Source: Candidatus Woesearchaeota archaeon (GTDB lineage: Archaea > Nanobdellota > Nanobdellia > Woesearchaeales > GW2011-AR4). From it: 32,372 nt of DNA. Location of the stretch: the NCBI GenBank assembly GCA_018303505.1, contig JAGVYA010000014.1, positions 1 to 32,372 on the forward strand. The letters run 5' to 3'. Below the pieces are notes generated by a model. It had not been told where the DNA came from. It was given only the letters and a program-made list of their open reading frames with translations, and ran no database searches. Positions 8,190 to 16,947 of the stretch are shown piece after piece (the first letter of the stretch is position 1; each line of letters begins with the position of its first letter). Position numbers and translations under genes: made by a program.

Positions 8190-10808
8190 TTATGCTTTCC
8201 ATGTTTTCATCACCAGACTGTTGCTTACCACAGATACAGACGAAAATGCCATTGCTGCTCCTGCAATTATTGGATTTAATAAAAATCCGAAGAACGGAAA
8301 CAATAATCCGGCAGCTATCGGAATACCAGCTATATTGTAGAAAAATGCCCAGAACAAATTTTGCTTTATTTTTTTAATTGTATAAGAGCTTAGCTTTATT
8401 GCTGTTACAACATCTCTCAAATCATTTTTTATAAGAATAATCGAGCCTGTTTCAATTGCTACATCTGTTCCGGCTCCAATTGCAATGCCAACATCAGCTG
8501 CTGCAAGCGCAGGCGCGTCATTGATGCCATCTCCGACCATAGCAACTATCTTTCCTTGTTCCTGCATTTTCTTGATTTCCCTTTCCTTGTCCTGCGGAAG
8601 GACTTCTGCAACTACCTTATCGATTCCGACTTGTGCGGCAATTGCTTTTGCAGTTCTTTCATTATCTCCTGTAATCATCACAACTTCCTTGCCTAGCTTG
8701 TGCAGTTCTTCAACCGCTTGTTTTGAATTTTCCTTCAAAGTGTCTGCAATTGCAATAAGCCCTGCAATCGATTTATTTAAAGCAAGAATTATAGTTGTCT
8801 TTCCCTGCTCCTCAAGCTTTTTTATTTTTTCTTCTGCGTCATCGCTTATTTTTATATTGTGTTCGTGCATCAATTTGTCGTTTCCAATCAAAATGTTGTA
8901 ATTCTTGTAATTTGCAGTGATTCCTTTTCCGTGGATTGCTTGAAATTTGCTTGCTTCACTTATTGCAATTTGCCTGCTTTTTGCGAGATTTACGATTGCT
9001 TCTGCCAGAGGGTGTTCAGAGCTTTTTTCTGCTATGGCTACAAATTTCAGCACGTCGTTTTCAACATATTTCTTGTCAAGAACTGCAATATCTGTAACTT
9101 CGGGTTTTCCTTTTGTCAAGGTTCCTGTTTTATCGAAAACAATAGTTGTAAGTTTGTGGGCTGTTTCAAGCGCCTCTGCATTCTTAATCAATATGCCGTG
9201 CTCTGCACCTTTTCCAGTGCCGACCATTATAGCTGTAGGAGTTGCCAAGCCAAGAGCACAGGGGCAGGCTATTATCAATACAGCAATAAATATGGTAAAT
9301 GCAAAAATAAATGGATTGAATGTAAGATTTAGAAAACTTGGAGCGATGAAATACCAGAATAAAAATGAGATTACAGCAATTAATATAACAACTGGAACAA
9401 ATATGCTTGAAACCTTATCAGCTAGTCTTTGTATCGGCGCTTTTGAACCTTGCGCATCCTCAACAAGCTTTATGATTTGCGCAAGCATAGTGTCGCTTCC
9501 GACTTTTGTTGCCTCAACTTTGAAAGCTCCGCTTTTGTTTATTGTTGCTCCAATAACTTTATCATTTATATTCTTTGACACAGGCATGCTTTCTCCTGTC
9601 AACATTGATTCGTCAACATGAGAAGAGCCGGATATCACAACTCCGTCTGTCGGAATTTTCTGCCCTGGCTTGACAATGAAAACATCTCCTATCTGCAATT
9701 CATCTATTGGAATTTCTACTTCTTTGCCATTTCTTACTACAATAGCGGTTTTTGCCTGCAATCCTATAAGCTTTCTAATTGCTTCAGACGCTTTGCCTTT
9801 TGTAAGCGCTTCCAGATATTTTCCAAGCAGTATGAAAGTTATAATTATTGCTGAGGTGTCATAGTAAACATTTCCCGGAAATGTTTTTGGAAGAAAGGTT
9901 GCAAGCACGCTGTATATGTAAGCGGCGCCTGTGCCTACTGCAATCAGCGTGTCCATATTCGCTGTCTTGTTCATCAAACCTATGTAAGTGCCAGTGTAAA
10001 ATCTGTAGCCTAGAATAAGCTGTACTGGTGAAGCGAGAATCAGCAACACAAAATTCTGGTAAGGTATTATTATTTTAAACCATTCAGGAAATGATAAAAT
10101 AAAAATTGGAATGCTTAAAATAAATCCTGCTATAACTTCCCACTTTAATCTTCTTATTTCTCTTTGCCTCGCTTCTTTTTCCCTGTCATTGCTCAAGCCA
10201 GTCTGTTCAATTGCATCATAACCGGCATTTTTTATTGCCCTCTTTATTTCTTCAACGCTTGTCTGTTTAGGGTCATAACTGATAAAAGCATTTTCGTTTA
10301 TGTACAAATCTTTTGAAATAATTCCGTTGACAAGATTAAGAGCATCTTTAACAGTGCCAAGACAATGCGGATTGTCCATTCCGATGACTTTAAGCTTTAA
10401 CTCTACAACATTTGCAGAAGCGGCTGATTCAACAACTTTGTAGCCCGTTTTATTAATGGCTTTTTTCAATGATTCTTCATCAACTTGATATTTATCGAAT
10501 TCAACAGTTGCTTTTTCAGATGCGTAATTCACGCTCGCTCTTTTTACTCCTTTTGTTTTTGACAATGCCTTTTCGATTGTGTTTGCGCATGAAGCGCAAT
10601 GCATTCCTGAAACTGAAATTGTGCATTTTTGCATATTTGAATCGGACTTTGCTTCTGATGCGGGTTTCTCGTCGGCTTTTCCTGTGAATTTTTCATAACA
10701 GCTTTTGCTGCAGAAATAATAATTTTTGCCATTCTTCACAGTACTGAATTTAGTCTTTTTTGCATCAATTTCCATTCCACATACCGGGTCTTTTGCCATT
10801 TCCATCAC
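8190..10808 (-). CDS. copA: Copper-type P1B ATPase with N-terminal YHS/TRASH-like domain and two HMA-like domains
   Basis: [11 protein letters not shown]...[30 protein letters not shown] motif [47 protein letters not shown]. Confidence 0.95.
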   Translation of the reverse strand: MMEMAKDPVCGMEIDAKKTKFSTVKNGKNYYFCSKSCYEKFTGKADEKPASEAKSDSNMQKCTISVSGMHCASCANTIEKALSKTKGVKRASVNYASEKATVEFDKYQVDEESLKKAINKTGYKVVESAASANVVELKLKVIGMDNPHCLGTVKDALNLVNGIISKDLYINENAFISYDPKQTSVEEIKRAIKNAGYDAIEQTGLSNDREKEARQREIRRLKWEVIAGFILSIPIFILSFPEWFKIIIPYQNFVLLILASPVQLILGYRFYTGTYIGLMNKTANMDTLIAVGTGAAYIYSVLATFLPKTFPGNVYYDTSAIIITFILLGKYLEALTKGKASEAIRKLIGLQAKTAIVVRNGKEVEIPIDELQIGDVFIVKPGQKIPTDGVVISGSSHVDESMLTGESMPVSKNINDKVIGATINKSGAFKVEATKVGSDTMLAQIIKLVEDAQGSKAPIQRLADKVSSIFVPVVILIAVISFLFWYFIAPSFLNLTFNPFIFAFTIFIAVLIIACPCALGLATPTAIMVGTGKGAEHGILIKNAEALETAHKLTTIVFDKTGTLTKGKPEVTDIAVLDKKYVENDVLKFVAIAEKSSEHPLAEAIVNLAKSRQIAISEASKFQAIHGKGITANYKNYNILIGNDKLMHEHNIKISDDAEEKIKKLEEQGKTTIILALNKSIAGLIAIADTLKENSKQAVEELHKLGKEVVMITGDNERTAKAIAAQVGIDKVVAEVLPQDKEREIKKMQEQGKIVAMVGDGINDAPALAAADVGIAIGAGTDVAIETGSIILIKNDLRDVVTAIKLSSYTIKKIKQNLFWAFFYNIAGIPIAAGLLFPFFGFLLNPIIAGAAMAFSSVSVVSNSLVMKTWKA

Positions 10809-10822
10809 TATAATTTAGACAT

Positions 10823-11023
10823 TCACTGGCTTTTATTATCTATCCCCATTAAATTGTGCAGCCAGCACCAGCCAAAAAAGCTCTCAATTAGTGCAATCCA
10901 GCCAACAATTGCTATTAGCCAGTTTGCCCATTCAATCCCAAACTTCGGAGCCCATGGACCTAGCCACCAAAATGCCAATGCAAACCTTAAAATCCTGTCA
11001 GTTTTGCCTAAATTTTGCTTCAT
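10823..11023 (-). CDS. DUF2892-like small membrane protein
   Basis: MKQNLGKTDRILRFALAFWWLGPWAPKFGIEWANWLIAIVGWIALIESFFGWCWLHNLMGIDNKSQ; SD gaggtg upstream of ATG 11023. Confidence 0.75.
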   Translation of the reverse strand: MKQNLGKTDRILRFALAFWWLGPWAPKFGIEWANWLIAIVGWIALIESFFGWCWLHNLMGIDNKSQ

Positions 11024-11033
11024 TCTTCTCACC

Positions 11034-11876
11034 TCACTCCAAATTCCAACTAAACTCTCTTCTTGCACTATCAGTTATAATAAGCTTAATAGATTTTGCG
11101 TTGCCATTTATTGATGGAAGTTTCAAAATGCCATTCCTGTGATGGCCGCCTGCAGGAAAACCTTCCCATTTCAATGGCTTGTAAGTGTTTCCAATATCAT
11201 CATATAAAATAGATATTTCAGTCAATTCAAAATCCAAGTCAACAGAATGTGTGTTAATTTCTATTTGGAACTCTGATGTGCTTAATGGCGTAACTTGAAA
11301 TTCTACATTGTTTTGATTATTTGTTAATGTTTGAAAATTTGTTTTTTGTTCTTTACCAAATGTATTTTTTGAAATTAAATAATATGATGTAAAAATGATA
11401 ATGACTGATATAACTAATAGCGAATATAACAATATCCTCAATTTTGATTTTTCAATTTTAAGATTCATCAAACTTGCCATATAAGTTATGCCCAATATAT
11501 TTGAAAAAATCCCCATTAGCAGAAAAGTTGATTGGTATTTTGTCAAGAATAAGCCTAATGCAGTAATCCCAAGAAAAGGAGCAATGTCTGCGATATGATG
11601 AGCGCAGCAAGCAACCATCGAAGTTGCTGAAACTCCAGAGGAAGCAGCAGCTTGTGCTGTTGCCTTTTTATGCATTTGCTCTTTGACATAAAAAAACATC
11701 CCAATTTGAATTCCAAATCCTGTAACCAATGGAATCATCCAATACCAAAGCTTTACAAAATTATTCAATGCAAAATTAACGCCGCCAAGCAAAGAAGCAA
11801 ATATAAAATAAAAAGCCAACAAAGAAAAGCTGGCAGCTAGCCCTTTCAATACAAATTTGTCATAATTTTCTTCCAT
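11034..11876 (-). CDS. Multi-pass membrane protein with ACCAHH motif and soluble C-terminal domain
   Basis: ATSMVACCAHHIADIAPFLGITALGLFLTKYQ; several helices then a beta-rich tail. Confidence 0.65.
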   Translation of the reverse strand: MEENYDKFVLKGLAASFSLLAFYFIFASLLGGVNFALNNFVKLWYWMIPLVTGFGIQIGMFFYVKEQMHKKATAQAAASSGVSATSMVACCAHHIADIAPFLGITALGLFLTKYQSTFLLMGIFSNILGITYMASLMNLKIEKSKLRILLYSLLVISVIIIFTSYYLISKNTFGKEQKTNFQTLTNNQNNVEFQVTPLSTSEFQIEINTHSVDLDFELTEISILYDDIGNTYKPLKWEGFPAGGHHRNGILKLPSINGNAKSIKLIITDSARREFSWNLE

Positions 11877-11885
11877 TCAAGCACC

Positions 11886-12161
11886 CTAAAACTTTTCTCC
11901 AAGCCAATTATAAATCAAGGCAAACACATAACCAACTACTGCACTGCTTAAGGCTACTACTATAAGCCCTATCACAGACTTTGCCAATGTCATATTCTTT
12001 GTTGCTATGCTTGAAATGTCAATGCCATGCACAAAATAATTGCTAACAGTTACTATTGTTTGCAGTGGAAAAATCGCTACAAAAGCAAGACAAACTAAAT
12101 ACACTAGCGCTGTTGTAATGCCTACCGACAAAGCCACAACATTTTTGTTTAACTTTTCCAT
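11886..12161 (-). CDS. Small membrane protein, DUF5676-like
   Basis: 91 aa, MEKLNKNVVALSVGITTALVYLVCLAFVAIFP..., two or three helices; SD GGAGG upstream. Confidence 0.65.
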   Translation of the reverse strand: MEKLNKNVVALSVGITTALVYLVCLAFVAIFPLQTIVTVSNYFVHGIDISSIATKNMTLAKSVIGLIVVALSSAVVGYVFALIYNWLGEKF

Positions 12162-12179
12162 ATTTTAACCTCCTTCTAT

Positions 12180-12215
12180 TTAGCAACATCCTTTGCCTTT
12201 TTTTCCTTTTCCCAT
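12180..12215 (-). CDS. Candidate micro-ORF encoding MGKGKKGKGCC
   Basis: Minus strand TAATTAGGAGGTGTAAA ATG GGA AAA GGA AAA AAA GGC AAA GGA TGT TGC TAA; the SD begins right after the stop of the SDR gene, and the next gene has its own SD. Confidence 0.65.
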   Translation of the reverse strand: MGKGKKGKGCC

Positions 12216-12229
12216 TTTACACCTCCTAA

Positions 12230-12988
12230 TTATCTTGCAGTCCATCCTCCGTCAACAACAAGATTGTGACCTGTTATGAAGCTTGACTCGTCTAATGCAA
12301 GGAAAACAGCTGCATTTCCAATATCCTCTGGCTGCCCAAACCTTCCAACTGGAGTGTTTTCCAGCAGAATTTTTTTAGTTGCTTTATCATTAAGCATTGC
12401 TTTTGTCATATCTGTAACTATAACACCAGGGTCAATGGCGTTTACGGTTATGCCATAGTTCGCACAATCAAGAGCCACTTCCCTTGTTAATTCTGTTACC
12501 CCGCCTTTTGAGGCGCAGTAAGCGCTTATGCCTGGAAAACCAACTAAGCCTGCAATTGAAGAGATATTAATTATTCTGCCTCCTTTGCCTTGCTTGAGCA
12601 TTTGCTCCACAGCATACTTTGTGCAAAGAAAAACTCCTTTTAAATTGACGTCCATTTGCTTGTCCCAGTCTTTTTCTGTTAATGTAGTTACAGTCCCAGA
12701 TACAAGAATTCCTGCATTATTGACGAGAATGTCAACCTTGCCAAACTTTTTTACAGCTTTTGCCACTAAATTTTTTACATCCTTTTCCTTAGAAACATCT
12801 GCAACAACAAAAATTGCATCACTGCCAAGGCTTTTTATTTCTTCAACAACATCATCTGCGTCTTTGCTATGCTCATGCGAATTAACTACAACTTTGCAGC
12901 CTTCTTTAGCTAATGCGATTGCTACGCCTCTTCCAATGCCTCTGTTTGAGCCTGTAACAATTGCAACCTTGCTTTCCAATCTTTTCAT
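12230..12988 (-). CDS. SDR-family oxidoreductase, 3-oxoacyl-ACP reductase (FabG)-like
   Basis: VTGSNRGIGRGVA, LVNNAGI, ISSIAG, YCASKGG, DPGVIVTDM, VDGGWTAR. Confidence 0.92.
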   Translation of the reverse strand: MKRLESKVAIVTGSNRGIGRGVAIALAKEGCKVVVNSHEHSKDADDVVEEIKSLGSDAIFVVADVSKEKDVKNLVAKAVKKFGKVDILVNNAGILVSGTVTTLTEKDWDKQMDVNLKGVFLCTKYAVEQMLKQGKGGRIINISSIAGLVGFPGISAYCASKGGVTELTREVALDCANYGITVNAIDPGVIVTDMTKAMLNDKATKKILLENTPVGRFGQPEDIGNAAVFLALDESSFITGHNLVVDGGWTAR

Positions 12989-13051
12989 TCTATCACCTCT
13001 TACAAATTAATATTTTTATTTTTTGGAGATTTCTTTCCAGAGCTTTATAAT

Positions 13052-13525
13052 TCATAAATAGACTAGAATTATCAAGCCTATGACAAGCACCAGGGATAAA
13101 AAATTAAGAAAACCCCAATATCCAAGGCCATATCCTGAACCCATCATGCCATATCCAAAATTGTAGTTCATCATGTTCATCATTCCTCCACTCATCATAT
13201 TTATATTTTCATTACAATAAAGTCTTCTTGCCATATTGATATGAGTCTGCCTTAATGTCGCGGAGCCTTCACCACCCATCATCCTGTCCATAAGTTCATG
13301 CGCTTCTCCAGGATGCATCTGCTCCATCAAATAATCTCCAAGAATTTCTAGCTGGTTTTCTGTCAACTGCGAGCATGGAGTTTTTGCGTCAATAAGTTTC
13401 TTAGCTTCTGCAAAATCCTCAGTATGGGCTAGAACAAGGTTAATGCTTAAAGCAAAAATCAAAAAATACAATAAACCTTTTTTCAAATTAATACATTCCA
13501 ATTTTGAAAATCTATCTTTTGGCAT
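13052..13525 (-). CDS. Secreted/membrane Met- and Gly-rich protein, possible copper binding
   Basis: Signal-like FLIFALSINLVLAH; MHPGEAHELMDRMMGG; MMSGGMMNMMNYNFGYGMMGSGYG; C-terminal TM. Start at 13525 chosen over 13546 from the TATA-like AAGTTTAAATAG position. Confidence 0.65.
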   Translation of the reverse strand: MPKDRFSKLECINLKKGLLYFLIFALSINLVLAHTEDFAEAKKLIDAKTPCSQLTENQLEILGDYLMEQMHPGEAHELMDRMMGGEGSATLRQTHINMARRLYCNENINMMSGGMMNMMNYNFGYGMMGSGYGLGYWGFLNFLSLVLVIGLIILVYL

Positions 13526-13587
13526 ATCCGTTTTCGTAATTATCACGACTATTTAAACTTTTCTATTTATATCGGATTTTGATATAT

Positions 13588-13608
13588 CGAAATTGTATAG
13601 CAATTTCG
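13588..13608. promoter_or_regulatory. Inverted repeat CGAAATTG-TATAG-CAATTTCG (candidate operator)
   Basis: Perfect 8-bp arms in the divergent intergenic region between the Met-rich gene and the PadR-TRASH gene. Confidence 0.5.
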
Positions 13609-13628
13609 GATGTTCGAGAATATATCTA

Positions 13629-13646
13629 TTTTCGACATATCGAAAA
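13629..13646. promoter_or_regulatory. Inverted repeat TTTTCGA-CATA-TCGAAAA (candidate operator)
   Basis: Perfect 7-bp arms just upstream of the TATA-like gatatttatata of the PadR-TRASH gene. Confidence 0.5.
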
Positions 13647-13686
13647 AAAGAAAGATATTTATATAGGTTTAATTTTAGGATTTTTT

Positions 13687-14100
13687 ATGGCAGATGTAAA
13701 AATAACCAATATGCTAAAATTCTATACACTATGCCTCTTGGCAACCGGTCCAAAACATGGCTATGATTTAATGAAAGAACTGGAAGAAAAGCTTGGAAGA
13801 AAAATAAGCTCCAGCAATGTATACCCCTTTTTAAATATTTTAAGAAAGAACAAATTAATAAAATTTGACAAAGTTGGAAAGAGGGACAAGAAAACATATT
13901 ATTTAACAACAGAAGGAAAAAATTTCACCAAAGGCATGTTCAATAAATTTGGGGATTTGATTGATGTCGCTATCGAGCCGAGAATATCAACATGCCCATG
14001 CGGTTGTAGGATTTATTCTGGAGGTTATACTGGAAAAATCAAAGGAAAAATGGTGAAGTTTTGCTGCTCGCATTGCGCAAAAACTTATAAGTCAAAATAA
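13687..14100 (+). CDS. PadR-family regulator with C-terminal TRASH-like metal-binding domain
   Basis: LCLLATGPKHGYDLMKELEEKLGRKISSSNVYPFLNILRKNKLI; CPCGCRIYSGGYTGKIKGKMVKFCCSHCAKTYKSK. ATG 13687 fits better than 13579. Confidence 0.8.
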   Translation: MADVKITNMLKFYTLCLLATGPKHGYDLMKELEEKLGRKISSSNVYPFLNILRKNKLIKFDKVGKRDKKTYYLTTEGKNFTKGMFNKFGDLIDVAIEPRISTCPCGCRIYSGGYTGKIKGKMVKFCCSHCAKTYKSK

Positions 14101-14128
14101 AAGTGGCGATAGAACTTTAATTTGAATA

Positions 14129-14995
14129 TCACAACTTTCCTTTCTCTTCAGGCTTCTTAAATGCTATCCTAGCAATTAGCAAAAATACACCAATAATTAT
14201 AATAGCCCATACCACTAAAGGCATTCTGCCCAAATATTGGCTGGCAAAATTAGTAAAATTGGCAAGGTAAATATTTATAGTTGTTTGATATTTGCTGGAC
14301 ATTGCAAGCTGGCCTGTAAAAGCCAGATAAAGTATAAGAATGCCCATACCAAGAAATGTTGTTCCTGATAGTATGTCTGCTAGTGTCAGGCTAATAGTAT
14401 TCCCTCCAATCTTATACGAAATTTGTTTTTTGAATATCGATAATTTCTTGGTAAAGTCTGTTTTGTCAAGGAAATACGCAATAACAAACAGCGGAGTTGT
14501 CATCCCAAGAACATAAGCAACAGCATACATGCCTCCCCAGAAAATAGAGCCTGGCAGGGCTGCCAAGGCAAGCACGCCTGCCAATACTGGTGCGCAGCAG
14601 AGAGTGGCAAATCCTGAAAAAATCCCCAGCACAAAAACAGAGCCTGCGTTTTGAATCTTTATTTTTGGATGTGGCGAAAATGGCATGGAAAAGTGTCTGC
14701 CTAGCAATATAGATGCTCCAAGCGAGAAGAGGACTATGCCTCCTATGATAAAGATGGTGTCGTGGTATTTGCTAAATAATTGCCCTAGACCAGCCATTCC
14801 CAAGCCCAAAGGCAAAAATACCACAAGCAGCCCAATGAAAAATACGAATGTCATCAAAAAAACTGTGCGCTTTTGCCTGAATATTGAGCCAAGATAAGCT
14901 GGCAACAATACAGTTATGCAGCAAGGCGCAAATAGCGCAGCTATCCCTGCGATGAAAGCAGCTGCAAGAGATGCCCCAACCAATATGTCTGCCAT
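14129..14995 (-). CDS. CcdA-family cytochrome c biogenesis/thiol-disulfide transmembrane protein
   Basis: IAALFAPCCITVLLPAYLGSIF and FSGFATLCCAPVLAGVLALAALPG; multi-pass. Confidence 0.85.
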   Translation of the reverse strand: MADILVGASLAAAFIAGIAALFAPCCITVLLPAYLGSIFRQKRTVFLMTFVFFIGLLVVFLPLGLGMAGLGQLFSKYHDTIFIIGGIVLFSLGASILLGRHFSMPFSPHPKIKIQNAGSVFVLGIFSGFATLCCAPVLAGVLALAALPGSIFWGGMYAVAYVLGMTTPLFVIAYFLDKTDFTKKLSIFKKQISYKIGGNTISLTLADILSGTTFLGMGILILYLAFTGQLAMSSKYQTTINIYLANFTNFASQYLGRMPLVVWAIIIIGVFLLIARIAFKKPEEKGKL

Positions 14996-15004
14996 GTTGC
15001 ACCT

Positions 15005-15877
15005 TTATGAAAGCTTTTCTATCTCAGAAGCCAATTTATCATTCCATACTGCCATGTTTTTGTCGTCTAATGTATATCGGACAATCCCTTCCTTATCAAT
15101 TATAAAATAAGTATGGCCAGGGTAAGAGCCAGGATGCATTGACGACGGCAGGGATAAGACATCATAAGCAGAAGAAACTGATCTGACAGCATCAAATAAA
15201 ATTTTTGCCTTTGAAAGCTGCGGCACCCGCTTAACAATTCTTTCCCACTCGCTTTTTTGGTCTACTACTATCGAGAATGCCGCAACATTATTAGTGTTGA
15301 ACCTTTCATCATTTCCTAACTCTGCCATCTGGTTCCAGCACGCAGGATAGCACATGCTCCCTTCATTAAAAAAAAGCACAACATACTTTCCTTTGTAATC
15401 ATTCAGTTTGACGGTTTTGCCGTCAATGCCTTCTAGGCTGAATTCCGGCGCTTTTTTTCCTAAGGCTTGGTTGAATGAAAGCTTTTCAGCTGGGAATAAA
15501 TTTGGATTTCGCTTGGCAAGCTCAGCTTCTATTTCAGCCCTCTTTGGCTCTATAATTGAGTTGATGCCGTACTTCTCAGCAGTTTTAATAATAATCTCAT
15601 TTTTAGAGAGCCCTGCATTTACTAGAGAATCAATGTAGTTTATCATCTCTTCAGCCATGCCGCAGCATATGTTATTTTTATCCAAAGGCTGGCCACAGCA
15701 CGCGCACAGAAACAAGGGGTATATTTCTTCTCCCGAAACCGGCTCAAGAGAAACTGCTCCTGTGGGATTTTTATTGTTTTTTGCTAAGAGCAAATACGCA
15801 AAAATACCTATGATAAACATTACTAAAACTGCTGCTAGATAAACATATTTCTTCTTGATTAATAATATATTTTTCAT
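15005..15877 (-). CDS. Membrane-anchored CcmH-like + redoxin (AhpC/TSA/TlpA-like) protein
   Basis: N-terminal TM; LFLCACCGQPLDKNNICCGMAEEMINYIDSL (CcmH-like); APEFSLEGIDGKTVKLNDYKGKYVVLFFNEGSMCYPACWNQM. Confidence 0.75.
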   Translation of the reverse strand: MKNILLIKKKYVYLAAVLVMFIIGIFAYLLLAKNNKNPTGAVSLEPVSGEEIYPLFLCACCGQPLDKNNICCGMAEEMINYIDSLVNAGLSKNEIIIKTAEKYGINSIIEPKRAEIEAELAKRNPNLFPAEKLSFNQALGKKAPEFSLEGIDGKTVKLNDYKGKYVVLFFNEGSMCYPACWNQMAELGNDERFNTNNVAAFSIVVDQKSEWERIVKRVPQLSKAKILFDAVRSVSSAYDVLSLPSSMHPGSYPGHTYFIIDKEGIVRYTLDDKNMAVWNDKLASEIEKLS

Positions 15878-15933
15878 AAATCAGAAATAGTTATGAAACA
15901 CCTTTATTATATACTCATGAAACTAGTTTCAAC

Positions 15934-16374
15934 TTAAAATTTCAATTTATTAACCCAAGCTGGTATTTTTGTGTTAGACACTTTATCGTACTGTGACCAA
16001 TAAGGTTTGACATCAATTACAGGTGTGCCATTTAAAACGTCCAAGCCTTTAACTATTATTCTATTTTTCTTATGCTTCAATAACCTAACTGTGGTGATTC
16101 CTATTGGATTTGGCCTTCTTGGACATCGGCAAGCAAATATACCAACAACAGGCACATTAGGGTTGCCTTGCGGTTGATGCTTTATCACATAGTCTTTTAT
16201 TTTGTCCATCCAATATACTATAATGAGATGAGAATAGTCGTCAATGTTATCTAAAGCATTTATAAATTCCTTATTAACTATAATTTCAGAAATTTCATTC
16301 GTAAAGTCGCCAAACCTATGTTCTTTAACATTATTTTTTACAAAACCTATTGGCTTTAATTTTATCTGTATCAT
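15934..16374 (-). CDS. trmO: tRNA (N6-threonylcarbamoyladenosine(37)-N6)-methyltransferase TrmO-like
   Basis: IGFVKNNV, HLIIVYWMD, GIFACRCPRRPNPIGITTVRLL, GLDVLNGTPVIDVKPY. Confidence 0.9.
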   Translation of the reverse strand: MIQIKLKPIGFVKNNVKEHRFGDFTNEISEIIVNKEFINALDNIDDYSHLIIVYWMDKIKDYVIKHQPQGNPNVPVVGIFACRCPRRPNPIGITTVRLLKHKKNRIIVKGLDVLNGTPVIDVKPYWSQYDKVSNTKIPAWVNKLKF

Positions 16375-16901
16375 TTCAAAACAATTATATTAGTCATACC
16401 TCTTCTTTTTCTTTCAAGAATATCTTTTGTTTCAAGTTTGTCTAGAATTCTTGTTACTTTGACTTTGCTGAACCCTGTTTCTTTCATCAAATCGCTTTGG
16501 TAAGCAGAGCCCTCTTTTTCTTTAATTATTATATAAACCCTTTTCTCTTCCTCATTCAGCTTTGACAAGTCCGCTTGTTTAAATTCCTTTTTTGATTCTT
16601 CTTTAAAAGACTTGTGCATGAATAACAAGTACAAACTAACCCCCAAAATTAAAAATGAAATGCCAAATGCAAGCGTAATAAGCCAGGATATATTGCTTTT
16701 GTGCGCAGGACACTGCTGCATATCCAAATTGCTTTCGTGAAATTTCTCGCATAGAAATGCGGCTTGTTCATCCACATCTGCCTTGACAAAAGCAAGAATT
16801 AATATCAATATAGCAGAGAATCCAATTAATAAATACCCGATAGTTTTTGAATAGTAAATCATCTTAACCTGTAAATAACAAGAAGTATTTAAATTTATCA
16901 T
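16371..16901 (-). CDS. Membrane-anchored winged-helix (MarR-like) protein
   Basis: Two N-terminal TM helices flanking an extracytoplasmic loop with two Cys; C-terminal GSAYQSDLMKETGFSKVKVTRILDKLETKDILERKRRGMTNII. Confidence 0.75.
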   Translation of the reverse strand: MINLNTSCYLQVKMIYYSKTIGYLLIGFSAILILILAFVKADVDEQAAFLCEKFHESNLDMQQCPAHKSNISWLITLAFGISFLILGVSLYLLFMHKSFKEESKKEFKQADLSKLNEEEKRVYIIIKEKEGSAYQSDLMKETGFSKVKVTRILDKLETKDILERKRRGMTNIIVLK

Positions 16902-16947
16902 TGAGGCAATAGAAAGTTATATATATTAACATTTTAAGTAATTGGAT

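Noticed and set aside
8859-9621. Plus-strand ORFs of 157 and 224 aa
   Set aside because: They lie antisense inside the well-supported P-type ATPase gene; composition is that of shadow ORFs.
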